A DNA stretch of 64,000 bases from Ustulina deusta (GCA_023159155.1 JAJNNX010000005.1:930001-994000), one strand, 5' to 3'; numbered from the stretch's first letter, positions 1 to 11,479 are shown. Notes: generated by a model from the sequence alone, not told the origin. Made by a program: numbers and translations.

Positions 1-1114
1 ATTCTATCGTGCTGGTCGCATTGGCGGGGCTTCAAGTGGGGGTGATTCAACAGGTCCACAGCAGGAAATTTACCCCAACTATTCCGATCAGGAAGGGCTT
101 AGATCCCAACCAAACGACCAAGCTGTGTTACGTCAATAGTATACATAGTATGCAATCAAACACGGTGGCAGAGTAGCCGAGACGGAACAGACACCTCAAG
201 AAAAGCCACCGGCAAGCAAAGCGGAACGAGGCTGTCGGGGTATCTGTATGAGCAACGTGATATTTCGAGCAGCTGAGGGGTAGTCTGAGGATTGATGTTG
301 GTGCTGACAGGCATTTACTTGCTATCTATTACCCATTCGGGCAAGGTGGGTTGTCTATTTCTGGTCTTCTCGAGGCACGTATCAGTACTTACCAGGTAGT
401 GTACACTACGGTGTCACTCGCCAGGGCAGGCGCCCGAGATGCCCACCAGCATCGTCCATTATACTCTGGACACCGCTAACGCGAAGTACCCAGGAGGTAG
501 TAACCCAGCAGTGAGGACTCAAGCTTCCCCAGCAAAAAGGCCAACGCCTTTGGGTTCCTGGAAGGGCCAGAAAAAAACCCCGGCCATCGCCAAAGCTCTC
601 CGCCTGTTCTAGGTTATCCAACTCTTCGTCGCCCACTCTATCCCATCTCAATTCCTCGATTTCCTTCCAGACCACTTCATTCTCTCCCCTTTCACGACAC
701 TTCTTCTTCGCTACACATCCATTCAGTTGGGATCCGTGTTGTACGTAATTGCGGCAACAGAGCCGACAGAGGATATTCGAGAAGACATATACAAGCTTGG
801 TCACGGTATGTTAGATTCCAGATGCAATTCCCATTTCCTTTGCTCCAACCGATGAGTGCCCACCACCGCTTCTTGACGGGCTCAATTACTCAAGGCATAC
901 TCTATGGAACCACATCGATCTACTTCGTTCGATTGAGTGCCTTTCAAAAATTGTCAATCGGTTGAGATTCTGAGAGCTCGGGGATCGCGGGGATCCAACC
1001 GCCTCATATCTTCGGACAGCCCCAATTGCTGCTCTCCCGAAATATCAAGACTGACTTAGAATTGTGTGCAGCACCTATTATTCTCTACGGTCTTGAGGAA
1101 GAAGCGTATTCAAG
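1..1114. promoter_or_regulatory. Upstream region and probable 5' UTR intron of ACL1
   Basis: No coding region is supported here. A good donor (GTATGT at 806-811) and acceptor (GCAG ending at 1071), with a CTGACTTA-like branch sequence about 20 nt before the acceptor, suggest a 266-nt intron in the 5' leader of ACL1. In several filamentous ascomycetes the second ATP-citrate lyase subunit gene lies head to head with the first, so its promoter could be shared to the left, but no such gene is visible inside the window. Confidence 0.45.
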
Positions 1115-3149
1115 ATGACCGCTGCAACCCCCAACGGTACCAGCGCCTCGCTATCTGCGAATGACAAAATCACCCGTTTCTCTGCCCCTAGCCGGCCTCT
1201 GAGCCCTCTTCCCCCACACGCCCTATTCAACAACAAGACGAGATGCTTCGTATACGGTCTCCAGAACCGCGCCGTTCAGGGTATGCTGGACTTTGATTTC
1301 ATCTGCAAACGTTCAACACCCTCCGTCGCCGGTATCATCTACACCTTTGGCGGCCAGTTCGTCAGCAAGATGTACTGGGGAACCAGCGAGACTCTGCTGC
1401 CTGTTTATCAAGAGACGGAAAAGGCCATTGCTAAGCATCCTGATGTCGATGTTGTTGTCAACTTTGCTTCTTCCCGAAGTGTCTATAGCTCCACAATGGA
1501 GCTGATGCAATTCCCGCAAATCAGGACTATTGCTATCATCGCTGAAGGTGTCCCTGAACGTGTGAGTTGTCCCACTTCGCATTTCGTGAAATGTGTTCTG
1601 ACATCGACACCTACAGCGTGCGCGAGAGATCGCCCATGTAGCGCGCAAGAAGGGTGTTACAATTATCGGCCCGGCCACTGTCGGTGGTATCAAGCCCGGC
1701 AGCTTCAAGATTGGTAACACCGGTGGCATGATGGACAACATTGTTGCCTCGAAGCTCTACCGCAAGGGATCGGTCGCCTACGTCTCCAAGTCTGGCGGCA
1801 TGTCCAATGAACTGAACAACGTCATCTCCAACAACACGGACGGTGTCTATGAGGGTGTTGCTATCGGTGGTGATCGATACCCCGGCACCACTTTCATTGA
1901 CCACTTGTTGCGATTCCAACAAGACCCCGAATGCAAGATCCTTGTGTTACTTGGTGAAGTTGGTGGTGTTGAGGAGTACAAGGTCATTGATGCCGTCAAG
2001 CAGGGTGTCATCACCAAGCCTATTGTTGCATGGGCCATCGGTACTTGCGCCAGCATGTTCAAGACCGAGGTCCAGTTTGGTCACGCCGGTTCCTTTGCCA
2101 ACTCTCAACTTGAGACAGCTGCTATGAAGAACAAGATGATGAAGGAGGTCGGTATCTACGTCCCAGACACCTTCGAGGACATGCCCCAGGTCCTGAAGAG
2201 CGTCTATGACAAGCTTATCCAAGAGAAGACTATTGTTCCTGCACCAGAGCCAGTTGTCCCCAAGATTCCCATGGACTACTCGTGGGCTCAGGAGCTTGGC
2301 CTTATCCGAAAACCAGCTGCCTTTATCTCCACCATTTCTGATGACCGTGGTCAGGAACTGTTATACGCTGGCATGCCCATCTCCGATGTGTTCAAGGAGA
2401 ACATTGGCATTGGTGGTGTCATGTCACTCTTGTGGTTCAGGCGGCGTCTCCCCGACTACGCTACCAAGTTCCTGGAGATGGTTCTCATGCTCACTGCGGA
2501 TCATGGCCCTGCCGTCTCTGGTGCCATGAACACCATCATCACAACCCGTGCTGGCAAGGATTTGATTAGCTCGCTGGTGGCTGGTTTGCTAACCATTGGC
2601 TCTCGATTTGGTGGTGCTCTTGACGGCGCTGCCGAAGAGTTCAGCAAGGCCGCTGATAACGGCCTGAGCCCGCGTGACTTCGTCGACACTATGCGAAAAC
2701 AGAACAAGCTTATTCCTGGTATTGGACACCGTATCAAGTCGCGGAATAACCCCGACTTGCGTGTAGAGTTGGTCAAAGAGTACGTCCTGGCCAACTTCCC
2801 TAGCCACAAGCTACTAGACTACGCGCTAGCTGTGGAGTCGGTGACGACATCGAAAAAGGACAACCTCATTTTGAACGTAGACGGCTGCGTCGCAGTCTGC
2901 TTTGTCGATTTGATGCGTAGCTGCGGCGCATTTAGCATCGAGGAGGCTGAGGACTACATGAAGATGGGTGTGCTCAACGGTCTTTTCGTGCTAGGCCGAA
3001 GCATTGGTCTGATTGCCCACTACCTCGACCAGAAGAGACTACGCACCAGCTTGTACAGACATCCTTGGGATGATATTACTTACTTGCTCCCTACTCTGGC
3101 TACTACCGGACCTGCTGGCGAGAGTCGGGTGGAGGTTTCGATGAAATAG
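1115..3149 (+). CDS. acl1: ATP-citrate lyase subunit 1 (C-terminal-type subunit)
   Basis: Cytosolic ATP-citrate lyase cleaves citrate with CoA and ATP to acetyl-CoA and oxaloacetate, feeding lipid synthesis and histone acetylation. Fungi split the enzyme over two subunits; this is the one with the CoA-ligase-like part followed by the citrate-synthase-like part. There are two exons, 1115-1561 and 1617-3149, with a 55-nt intron between codons 149 and 150, giving 659 aa. Visible signatures are the nucleotide/CoA segment [11 protein letters not shown], the phosphohistidine motif FGHAGSFA (His near residue 305), and the citrate-synthase-like motifs [11 protein letters not shown] and GIGHR. The protein ends in the conserved HYLDQKRL and YRHPWDD region. 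The length agrees with fungal ACL1 (about 650-675 aa). The start was chosen because its reading frame gives the expected N-terminal leader before [10 protein letters not shown]. Product identification is very secure. Confidence 0.97.
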
Positions 3150-4165
3150 ATTTAGACGCCATGTTCTCAAAACACTTTAGATGACCAGCACTAGCCATTC
3201 ATCATGGGTGCTTCAGCTCAGGAAGAGGGCCAGGAAGTGGGACGAGGTAATGATAGAATCTCGCCAAGATGGCTGGGTTGTACGAAACGATAAAGCATGT
3301 CAAAATGCACCGGATCTACTTAGTAGAATGGTCCAAGTGGAAAGCTTAATAGACAAATGTATTCAGCAGTCTACCTACATTTTGATCGACGTGTACCCAA
3401 ACCACACCAGTAGGAACAGTCCACTTAGAGACACTATGCCAAATATTATGAAGTTTGTATGCGTATGTACTTAGGTACTAGGTCAGGCAGCGGAATGTTC
3501 CGTCGAAATCGAATCTTGTTGGACAACGGGGAAACATCGGTATAATAGGCCCACTTAAAGTTGGTCCCTTGACATCTAGACGCCAAGTCCCGGGCTCAGA
3601 CTTCAAGATATGTCGTGCAAGTCCTCATAGGTAGTCTCCCCCAAGCCCAGCAGACAAGTCGACGTGGTGCTGCGAACCCGAAAGGACGTGCACAAGGTAC
3701 GTGGCCCCCGGTCTGTTGGCAACAAGTATAGACCATTATTTGACGTAATTGTTGTGTTCTGTGTGTTTCCTTGTCACTCACGCCAATTCTCAAGATAGCA
3801 TCCGGACAGAAACCGGCGACGATCTCGAGTCACAACATTGCCGACGCCATCGACGGACGGCTGGACGGGGGATTCTCTAATAGCGATACCGGGCTGTCGG
3901 ATTAGCATTTGCGCATGTTTCTCCCGAACCGGATCGGAGATATATATCTGTCATTCGTCTGCGCGCGCTCTGAATTTCGCAATCTTGCTTGTCCACGGAT
4001 CCGATTAGGACGAACAAGTCCTGCGCCTACTACCGAATACGACACCACGAAGCGAACAACCGCCGAGCTACTATTATCCGCTTTCTGAACCGAGAATAAA
4101 GCGGGAGAAGAGAGGGCGTGGGAAACGACAAAAGACCAAAAAAGGGTTTAAAAAAATTACACACA
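3150..4165 (+). other. Intergenic: ACL1 3' end and mrpl33 promoter
   Basis: About 1 kb with only short, non-conserved open frames. A 97-codon frame just after the ACL1 stop is low in coding character and is probably 3' UTR. Nothing else is recognised. Confidence 0.6.
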
Positions 4166-4426
4166 ATGTCCTACTTCCGCATAACCCTCCACCGCAGCGC
4201 CATCGGCCTACCCCAGCGCACGCGCGGCGTCCTCGCGGCCCTGGGCCTGCGCAAGCGCAGCCAGACCGTCTTCCACCGCGTCACGCCCGACTCGGCCGGT
4301 ATGATCATGAAGGTGAAGGAGCTGGTGGCCGTGCAGGAGGTCGACCAGGCCCTGACGTCCAAGCAGCTTCGCGAGGAGCGCAAGCCCGAGCCCGGGTTCT
4401 GGATCGAGAAGGCTGTCCCCAGGTGA
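4166..4426 (+). CDS. mrpl33: Mitochondrial large-subunit ribosomal protein uL30m
   Basis: An 86-aa intronless gene for the mitochondrial homologue of bacterial L30 (yeast Mrpl33/YmL33 is also 86 aa). The protein opens [16 protein letters not shown], the typical beta strand plus RS.IG.P signature of L30 that contacts 23S-type rRNA, followed by the LGLRK motif and a basic helix. It acts in the mitochondrial ribosome. The ATG at 4166 is preferred to an in-frame ATG 48 nt upstream because the protein then begins exactly at the conserved L30 fold and the upstream residues look like translated leader. The codons are very GC-rich, unlike the AT-rich flanks, which suggests good expression. The short N-terminus has no long presequence, as in yeast. 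Confidence 0.9.
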   Translation: MSYFRITLHRSAIGLPQRTRGVLAALGLRKRSQTVFHRVTPDSAGMIMKVKELVAVQEVDQALTSKQLREERKPEPGFWIEKAVPR

Positions 4427-5632
4427 AAAAGGGGGGGGGGTTGTTTATTAGAGTGAATGGCGAAGGAAAAAAAAAATTTAGAAGATCTGAGCGGGAGACA
4501 TACGACACAGTGGAACGACAGAGAGAATGAGGGGAAGGAGATGAGACGGCCACTCCCCGATTCTCGACCGTGGTCGCGGAAGGCTTCTGGGCTCTTCTCG
4601 AGCTGGCAGCGAGCTGGCCGCCGCTCTATAGATTCGTGGCTCTGTACAGTGGATTCGGAGAGATGTATGCATGTATGTATGTTTGTATGTATGTAGTCTC
4701 ATCAACTACGCCCCAGAAAGGCGTGGATGTTGGCGCCCGGGGCTTGTACATAGAGAAACTGTAAAACTTGATACGCTATTCAACAACAGCATAGGAGAAA
4801 AAAAAAGCGCAACTTCTTCAACCCTTTTTCGTATTTCTTGGAGCGTCCCAGTCACAGGTCAACGGGGTACTACTATCTGCCATCCAGCCTTCCCGACGCT
4901 AAAGAAAACGAACTGCAAGCCAACGCCATTCGTTATGGCGTAGGAGTTTGGTAAGCATTTGTCCGCTTGCAAAACAACAAGTCCAGTTTCGTTGCCACCT
5001 GGGTTCAGCAGCATTGATTTTGAGGGCAGTTAGGTTCAAGCTCTCTCAGTCTGATTACATGAAAAGAATCACGATCCCGAAATTTGCATGGAAGCACACC
5101 ACAGGCACCTAGGAGACAATACCAAATGCAGCCAGGTTTCATCTGTGCAGTTAGCGAGCTAATAGTATATTACACGCTGTTTTCCGCCATGCCAGTGATC
5201 TCGAGTGACTATTCTTCGTGCCTAATTGTCCTTGCCTATGCATTCCCTCAAGTTCAAGGGTAAAAATATCGCTATCCATCCTTGCTGCCGACAACTTTCG
5301 CTCACTCGTAAAGACACGAGATAGGCTTGACTGTTCTGCGCAGAGAAGGAACGCAGCAAAGAGATAGGATTCTCTTTCTTTAGTCCTATGACAATTTTCT
5401 ATTTGCCCAGCACTACTAGGATGTTGTTGATCCCCATTGACGGAGTAGTTATGATAAACTGAGGTTTGGCAGAGGGGCGATCACCATGTGTCATATTTGG
5501 TTGCATTCCCTTGCATAGCCTACGCATTATGACTCGTGTTAATGGCTATTCGCGAAGCCTTCTGACGAAGCAGGAGACCGCCTATTATGGATGGTATCAG
5601 TGGTAGAAATATGAAGTCAGAGCTTGACCAAA
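4427..5632. other. Intergenic, convergent, with ATGT microsatellite
   Basis: This region lies between the convergent uL30m and Eaf3 genes. A short tandem tract of ATGT units occupies about 4663-4695. No further gene is supported. Confidence 0.6.
4663..4695 (+). repeat. ATGT tetranucleotide microsatellite
   Basis: About eight imperfect ATGT/ATGC/TTGT units in tandem within the 3' flank of the uL30m gene. Simple sequence; no function is inferred. Confidence 0.85.
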
Positions 5633-8328
5633 TCAGTTCTTGGCTTTGTCGACATAGTCTTGCGCAGGCGTTTCATAGCTACTGGTGAAGTATTCGGTAG
5701 CATTCTTTGATAGCCATGTACAGAATTTGGCAAGCTCTTCCCGAAGACGGTTGACTGATTGCTGGTCCATGTTGGTTTGTGCAAGGAGCTCGGGGAGAGA
5801 TACTTGACATCGAGTTAGACAAACTCCAGGGCTATACAGAGTGAACCATGGTAGGGAACATACCAATCAGGCGACAGAGATGTTCAGCGCCGTAGATGTC
5901 GCTAGCTGTCTTGCCTTGGAACTCAGGATCTGTTGAGTTCCACTTCTTGTGTACTTCAGCATACTGTGGACGTTCGAATCTGCAAATGGTTAATTTATTT
6001 ACCAAGCTAGCCATAAGGAGCAACACTTACTTGTACAGGAGGATACGACCAAGAGATTTATCAAAGTACTCTTTCAGGCCACTAAGAGTTTCCTCTAGAA
6101 TATCCGCATGAGAGGAGCCAGCGGGGCGCTTTGGCATCTCATACGCAGAATAGTCTTCCAGAATTTTTGTGACAGGTTTTGAATGAGGAAGAGGAACCAA
6201 TTGCGTGTTCTTAGTAACATTTTCCCAATCATCCACCAATAGTGCCTTGATGACATCGGGAATGATTAGCTTGACAGATGGTCTAGCGTGAAAAGCTTCT
6301 TCCTGTGATGCGTCATTAGCAGTCTTGTGGAAAGCAGAGTCTTTGAGTGAGCCCAAAGTTGCAAGCTCGACAGGAACACGTGGAGAATATGGAGCGTAGG
6401 GCTTGTTAGAAGGAATCCCTGCAGAAACAAAGGAAGACCCATCATTCCTCCTTTTCATAGATGCAGTAAAACGCGAGTCATTAAATGCCAAACGTTTTCT
6501 TCTATCGACATAAACGTGGTTTGGTTGAGGTAGCGTGAGTAGGAAATCTAAACCAGCTCCTGCGTTGGACCAGCGCAGCTCCTTTTCAGCGAAGAGGCGC
6601 ACTTCTTTCGGCAAAAGTTTTATCCTGAATTTTTCCTCATCCAAAAGCCCACTGCGTTCGCGGGATGCTGCTTGCTTGCGGGTGATTGGGCAGCGAGATG
6701 GAGTTGGTCTGCGGGATTTGGCTGGTGTTGGTAAGGGTGGTGGAGTTATTAGATGGCGACCAACATTGGGCTCTTCGTTTGATGTTGCGACGGCATGCAT
6801 CACCGGGATATGCATCGGGACACTCGCCGACGATATCCGTCGGCCAGGCAACTTCTTTGCACCATCTTCAATTGAAGCTCTTAGTGTCTGATCGCAGACA
6901 GTGATTGGATCACAGGTGATCGTATGTGCAGATTCAAAGCTGATTGAAGGCGATGGTTGCGTTATGTGGTGAAAACCCCGGGGCTTTGACAAGGGATGTA
7001 ATGTTGGCGAATTCATATCGCAACCAAGGCTTTGCTTGTTCCGGTCATTGATGATAGATAAATCAATAGGCGGAGTCAATTCACACCGGCCACCAGCTGG
7101 TATTGGTTGATCCACGACGGTGTCCAGTTGCGTCGGGAATGAGCTGTTGGCACAATAGGCAGTGGGGTGAAACTGGTAGTTTTGCTAGATGGTGTCGGTG
7201 GTAAGAGGCAAAGAATGCCAGACAACACTATGAGGATTGGCAGGTTGCCCCTCGGAGTAGAGGCAGAAGAGTTCGTGCAAGAGAAGGAAGATATGCCGAA
7301 GGAGTTGATCGAAGTAGCCAGTAATCCTTGCCCAATGTATCGGCTTTGGTGGTTGTCGACTGCAAATACGTGGAGAAATGCGTGGAAGGTATGGGGCAGA
7401 AGTTGTTTATCACACTCGCACTGCACGCCACCAATGTTCGATTCTTCTAACTTTGTAGGCTTGCCAAAACCGTAACAAGAGTGAAATTATGGCAAGGGGC
7501 GGGAAGTTGACACTTCTAGGATATGTGATCCAAGCGCAATTCAAACAACGAATTGGGATTTCTTCAAATGTCGGCTCCAAAATGTCAAAGGTAGGAGGTA
7601 GTGTGGTTTAGTCAAGGAGCAGGAGAGCTTGCTAGATGGCAGATATTTGGTCCCAGAAACCAATGAGGTACAAAGGTACAGGCGTAGCAGTATGCATGCC
7701 TTAATGGAAAAGCATAGACCAGGGCCACTGGTAATGTTTTAACCCCTCAATGCCCTCTGAGTTTAATTTGGTCGATTCGGTCAATGACACAGGAGAGCCA
7801 TTGCGGCAGAATTCCTTCAATTCAAGATTTGGATGAATCCAACTACGCTCCACAACTTTATGGCCGCCCTCAGGATGGCAACATGTTCTCCACTGGAATA
7901 TAAAAAAAAGGGGGACTTACAGTCTCAAGTTCATAATCCCGACCCCGTCTTGGCCCTCTACCGGCAAAGCTCGATGAAGCAGCGGCGCGCTCTTCACTAC
8001 CCCGTGCAGAACTCATCTCGGAGCCGGTTGCTTTCGCCCCTTTCTTAGCTCCCTTGGAGCCGGGACCTCTTGTACGGGCCTGAACTAGCTGGGCGGCGAG
8101 CTGCTTGTTGTCTTCGGTAAACTTTCGGATACGGTCGTGGGTAACCCAGTCGTCCCAACTGGATTTCCAGCCCTTGTAGTGAACGAGGTATTGCGCATCA
8201 TCGGCCTTCTTGCCCGGTTCAATCCTGAGATCTATGATCTTAGCCTCATACATGAGATCTCCATGGAAACATAGCACTCTCTCGTCCTTGCTGTAAGGCG
8301 GGGCCTTCTCTTGCTTTGATGGCGCCAT
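5633..8328 (-). CDS. eaf3: Eaf3/MRG15 family chromatin protein
   Basis: A chromo-barrel plus MRG domain protein. Family members read H3K36 methylation and serve in the NuA4 acetyltransferase and Rpd3S deacetylase complexes in the nucleus. The minimal model has four exons: 8328-7921, 6302-6031, 5979-5864 and 5802-5633. Phases match throughout and it yields 321 aa, the usual family length. The chromo barrel covers about residues 12-72 (YLVHYKGWKSSWDDWV). The MRG domain covers about 137-320, with RPSVKL, LLVDDWENVTKN, GLKEYFDKSLGRILLYK, YGAEHLCRLI, TNMDQQSVNRLREEL and YETPAQDYVDKAK. Introns two and three are short (51 and 61 nt). The first intron would be 1618 nt, extraordinary for this genome, and contains a long open frame that runs in frame into the MRG exon (separate entry). 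The gene is divergent from cnl2. Confidence 0.92.
6303..7184 (-). CDS. Open reading frame inside the eaf3 first intron, in frame with the MRG exon
   Basis: A stop-free frame of 294 codons (7184 down to 6303) continues without a stop into the MRG exon of eaf3. A frame this long is very unlikely by chance. It has no ATG at its beginning; the first in-frame ATG is at 7016 (MNSPTLHPL). The product would be Pro/Ser/Arg-rich in the first half, then a more ordered stretch (LPKEVRLFAEKELRW, NHVYVDRRKRLAF). I recognise no domain. An acceptor CAG ending at 7173 is phase-compatible with the chromo-barrel donor at 7920, so a long isoform (chromo barrel, about 290 extra residues, MRG) is possible. Alternatives are an internal promoter giving an MRG protein without chromo barrel, or a separate gene whose 3' splicing I cannot see. 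That it codes is likely; the gene model is not settled. Confidence 0.45.
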
Positions 8329-9035
8329 GGCTGTACAACTGGTTGTTCTGTCGAGACTCAGATGGCACTGTCTTGTTGGTAAGGCGGGTGGTCTAAGAAA
8401 GGAATGGATTTTCCTGTAAACAGGTTCGCAATCCTATGTGAAAAGAATCTTCCTGTTTGGCGGTCGACGCCTGGGGTATGTCCGCCGCCAGGATGAGTGT
8501 CAAGGTGAATGAGATTGGTCAGTTGAATAGCAGGTAATAAGGTTGGCCAAACAAGGAGGATGAGATGCCAAGCCGTCACTGGTCAAAAACCCACATGTAG
8601 TTGACCCAGGTCCAGGAGTGCACGGACACACATACATTCAAGAATGTACCTAGGTACTGTAGGTGGGTAGTGCAGGTACGAGATACCTGTACCTACTTGT
8701 GTAAGAAGCGCCTACGCGTGTACCTACTACCTATAGTGCCTTTACGCGCTCCTCTAACGCGTCACGCGCCTGTTCCTGCTCCTGCTTTATCCTCGGAGCA
8801 AGTCATCGCATCCCACCTTCCCACCTGACAACCTTATGAACTGGTACTGTAGATACCTACCTCCATGTACAGTGGTTCATGTAGATAAACTTACCGATAT
8901 ACCAGCGGAGGTATCTTAGGTAATCTAATGTACTAACTACTACCCGTGACCTCTGTAAAGTTTAATTTCCCTTCTCCTATTACATACTAAGTCGACAACA
9001 CTACTGCCTTAACTGTCAACTGGAATGTTGCAACA
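8329..9035. promoter_or_regulatory. Shared divergent promoter of eaf3 and cnl2
   Basis: This 707-bp region separates two genes transcribed outwards. It holds clustered TACCTA/TAGGTA words (around 8648-8720 and 8850-8920). An ATG at 9025, 11 nt before the cnl2 start, opens a different overlapping frame and may dampen cnl2 translation. Confidence 0.5.
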
Positions 9036-9670
9036 ATGGCGCCAACAGAAGCTACAATTCTACACAACTATCTCCTCCTGCCTTCTCGCTTGCCAAGCAT
9101 CATATCCCTTCAAGAATTCACCTCGTTGTTCCCCAAGTCGCAGCAATCTTCACCACAGGTCCGCGCGCTATACAGGGACCTTCAACAACAGCGCAATGCA
9201 GTTGTTGATGCCGTTTCAGCTAGCATTGACGCCGAAGTCAAACAGGCCAAGGCGCTCCGCCGTACAATAATCAGGACAAAGAAAGAGGGCGAATTTGAAG
9301 AGCAAGATGACGAGATCGAGATCGAGAGGGGAGTAAGTACCACGAATCGCCAGCTTCTACCCGTGCATATTTCTCTACATGCGCAAGCTAACTCCGGCAT
9401 TACCAGCTATTCGGGTCTACCTCTACCACGATTACGGCCAAGCAACACTCTCTTCAGAGCATAATACCAGATCTCGACAGTGCAATAGATGACATCGAAA
9501 GTGACCTACAGAAGTTAGAAGAGGAAGAATCTACTCTGATTGAATCTATCAAGCAAGCTGCCGGCAACATGAGCGACCTGCGATATGGCCGACTGTCCAA
9601 TCCCAGCCTGACAAGCGAGGTCATAGACGGACTCTACGGTATCCAGGAGACGTGTAAACAGAAAACTTGA
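9036..9670 (+). CDS. Kinetochore subunit of the Cnl2/NKP2 family
   Basis: Inner-kinetochore (CCAN) protein. The family is Nkp2 of budding yeast and Cnl2 of fission yeast, small coiled-coil subunits associated with the COMA/Sim4 complex at centromeres. There are two exons, 9036-9332 and 9407-9670, with a phase-0 intron of 74 nt carrying a GCTAAC branch site, giving 186 aa. The N-terminus (ILHNYLL, LQEFTSLFP, VRALYRDLQQQR) and the segment EQDDEIEIERG followed by LFG match the family pattern. The second half is a predicted coiled coil (DIESDLQKLEEEE) and ends near LRYGRLSNP. Length is usual for the family. It is divergent from eaf3 and convergent with the ER protein that follows. The CENP-Q-like gene lies 1.8 kb further on the same strand. 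Confidence 0.85.
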
Positions 9671-9980
9671 TCCAAGAAATGGGCATGGACAAATCCATTA
9701 CAACTTTTATATTTGGTCTACATGACAATCGCTCAATGGCTCCGGTGCACCAACTTCCCACGAGTACCATTATCATCTCTATCGAAATTTGTCACGTCCA
9801 GCCAAGGCACATGTTGCTTCACACTCTATTGCAGCTATGCTTTGCTATTTATCGGCGGGGAGCAGCTTCGCCCCCAGGGGCAGGCCCAGGTCCTCCGTGC
9901 AGCTGGCCTTCGATGCGACTAGACCTAATCGGATTATTAGTCTCGTTCCCGTCTCAAGAGATTGCCTCTCCAGTCTTCAC
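9671..9980. other. Short convergent intergenic region
   Basis: The 310 bp between the cnl2 stop and the stop of the minus-strand ER protein must hold both 3' ends. Open frames here on the plus strand overlap the neighbouring gene antisense and are not supported. Confidence 0.6.
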
Positions 9981-10776
9981 TTACATCATTCTCCGGCTGA
10001 ACAAAGAGACCAGGATCATAAAAGCCCAGCTTGGGATTAGGCTAGAGGCCCATAGAATGTAGCCAACAGGGACGGACAAGCCGTTCTGCGCGAGTTGCCC
10101 ATTAAAGGGATGGAATAGTCCGTCGTGTTCCTTAGCCACAGTTTTATACCCATCCACATGTAGTGAGATTAGATCCTGATAAGTAGTGGTCGTCAAGTTC
10201 AGCCTTTTGGTGAAGATGTTGATAGGGGAAGGCTCGGGAAGCATCTCGAAAACCCAAAGAGAACCAACGGGTGCAGACCATGCATTGCACAAGACTGGCT
10301 GGTTATCACAGTTTAAAAGCGCCATGTGCGGAGTATCAGGTTCACCTGCGAACATGCTGGCCGTCTCGTTGAAAGCAGCTTCAACCTTACCACAGTGGCC
10401 TAGACGCAGGGCATTTAGTCGATATAACCCATAGATATCCATGAGCTAGCAGGGGAGTCTTACCGAAGCAAGTCTTGTTTCCACCAGTGATCAAAACCCA
10501 CCACTCCTCTGGTGTTGTGCTTCCCGGAGCGACGGGTTCGTAAAGGGTATCTTTCCAATTGTGCAGACCGATGATGTCTATCTTATTGAGACCAGCCTTG
10601 GCCTCTGCTGCAGCAACAGAATCATACTTATTAGGAGAGGGGATGAACGATGCCGCCTTTTCGAAATACCCCTGAGCCTGGCCTAGGTACTCTTGGAACT
10701 GCGCCTGGTAATCGGGCGTGTCGGCAGCAGCAAGGACAGGCAAAGCCAAGAGCGCGGAAGCCGAATTAAAACGCAT
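9981..10776 (-). CDS. Predicted ER membrane protein with thioredoxin-like CxxxC motif
   Basis: 243 aa from two exons, 10776-10464 and 10399-9981, with a 64-nt phase-1 intron. The N-terminus is a clear signal peptide (MRFNSASALLALPVLAAAD). The middle has a pattern like a thioredoxin fold: a strand WWVLITGGNKT, then C103-F-G-H-C107, a helix (KVEAAFNETASMF) and later LLNCDNQPVLCNAW. A hydrophobic segment near the C-terminus (YILWASSLIPSWAFMILVSLF) followed by SRRMM suggests a membrane anchor with a short cytosolic tail. Two or more N-glycosylation sequons are present (NKT, NET, NLT). I believe homologues exist across filamentous fungi without a settled function. The GHC part resembles the CGHC centre of protein disulfide isomerases but with one extra residue between the cysteines, so redox activity is only an inference. 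Confidence 0.8.
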
Positions 10777-11479
10777 GTTGAGAAATAATGCGGCAAGGAG
10801 AATACGCTTGATAGTTGGGACTATATGGATGATGTTATTAGAGCTAGACGGCGAATGCGCAAGCTATAGGGCGAAATATCTACCCAAATAAGCTTCGGCT
10901 CAGGGTAATAATAGGTGGGTATGATGTAACTTCTACGTACAGTATGCAGGTTACAGAATCCAGAGACTCCAGAACAAGGAAGAATCTAAGTGCGAATAGG
11001 GATGACAAAAAGTCCCAGATGCAAGCACAATCTTGAATCAATTCGATGAGAGGAGAAAATCAGCAAGCAATATCCATAAGACGTTGCAAAGGACCATTAA
11101 AAAAAACAGTGCCCTTAGCCCTTCGCAGTGTTTGCCAAGACTGTACAGCGAGGTGGTACTGGGTCCTGCTCGGGGTCTTCAATGATAGTTCCCCACTTGT
11201 TATCGGCGAAGAGGGTCCTCTCGTTGGCTAGGAAGCTCTCTGCTGCATGCAAGTCAACAGGCAGCTGGCGTCATAGTGGCGCACCCCCCATTCTGTGGCT
11301 CAACAAGCTGTTTTTTTGTTGTTGCTTCAGATGACCCTCACGTCGCCATTCCATGTGCGTCAGCCACAGTTGGTTCACACTAGGGAATTGGAGAACGCGA
11401 CTTCCCAAGCGTCAGGACTAGATTTGGTACACAAGGAAATCAGGAGTGACGAGTTAACACAAATGACAAGGAATTTCCA
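10777..11479. promoter_or_regulatory. Divergent upstream region of the ER protein and CENP-Q-like gene
   Basis: 700 bp between two divergently transcribed genes; the right part must include the 5' leader of the CENP-Q-like gene. No other gene is supported. Confidence 0.5.

Noticed and set aside
165..260. Possible tRNA-like 5' end (GGCAGAGTAGCCGAG)
   Set aside because: No matching acceptor stem, anticodon arm or T-loop (GTTCGA-type) follows at the right distance.
406..804. 132-codon minus-strand frame upstream of ACL1
   Set aside because: No recognisable protein features; it overlaps the likely ACL1 leader and promoter.
3181..3474. 97-codon plus-strand frame after ACL1
   Set aside because: It starts 31 nt after the ACL1 stop, has no domain or splice support, and is most likely 3' UTR.
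6535..6891. Plus-strand frame antisense to the eaf3 intron frame
   Set aside because: The minus-strand frame is far longer and continues into a known domain; this one looks like its shadow.
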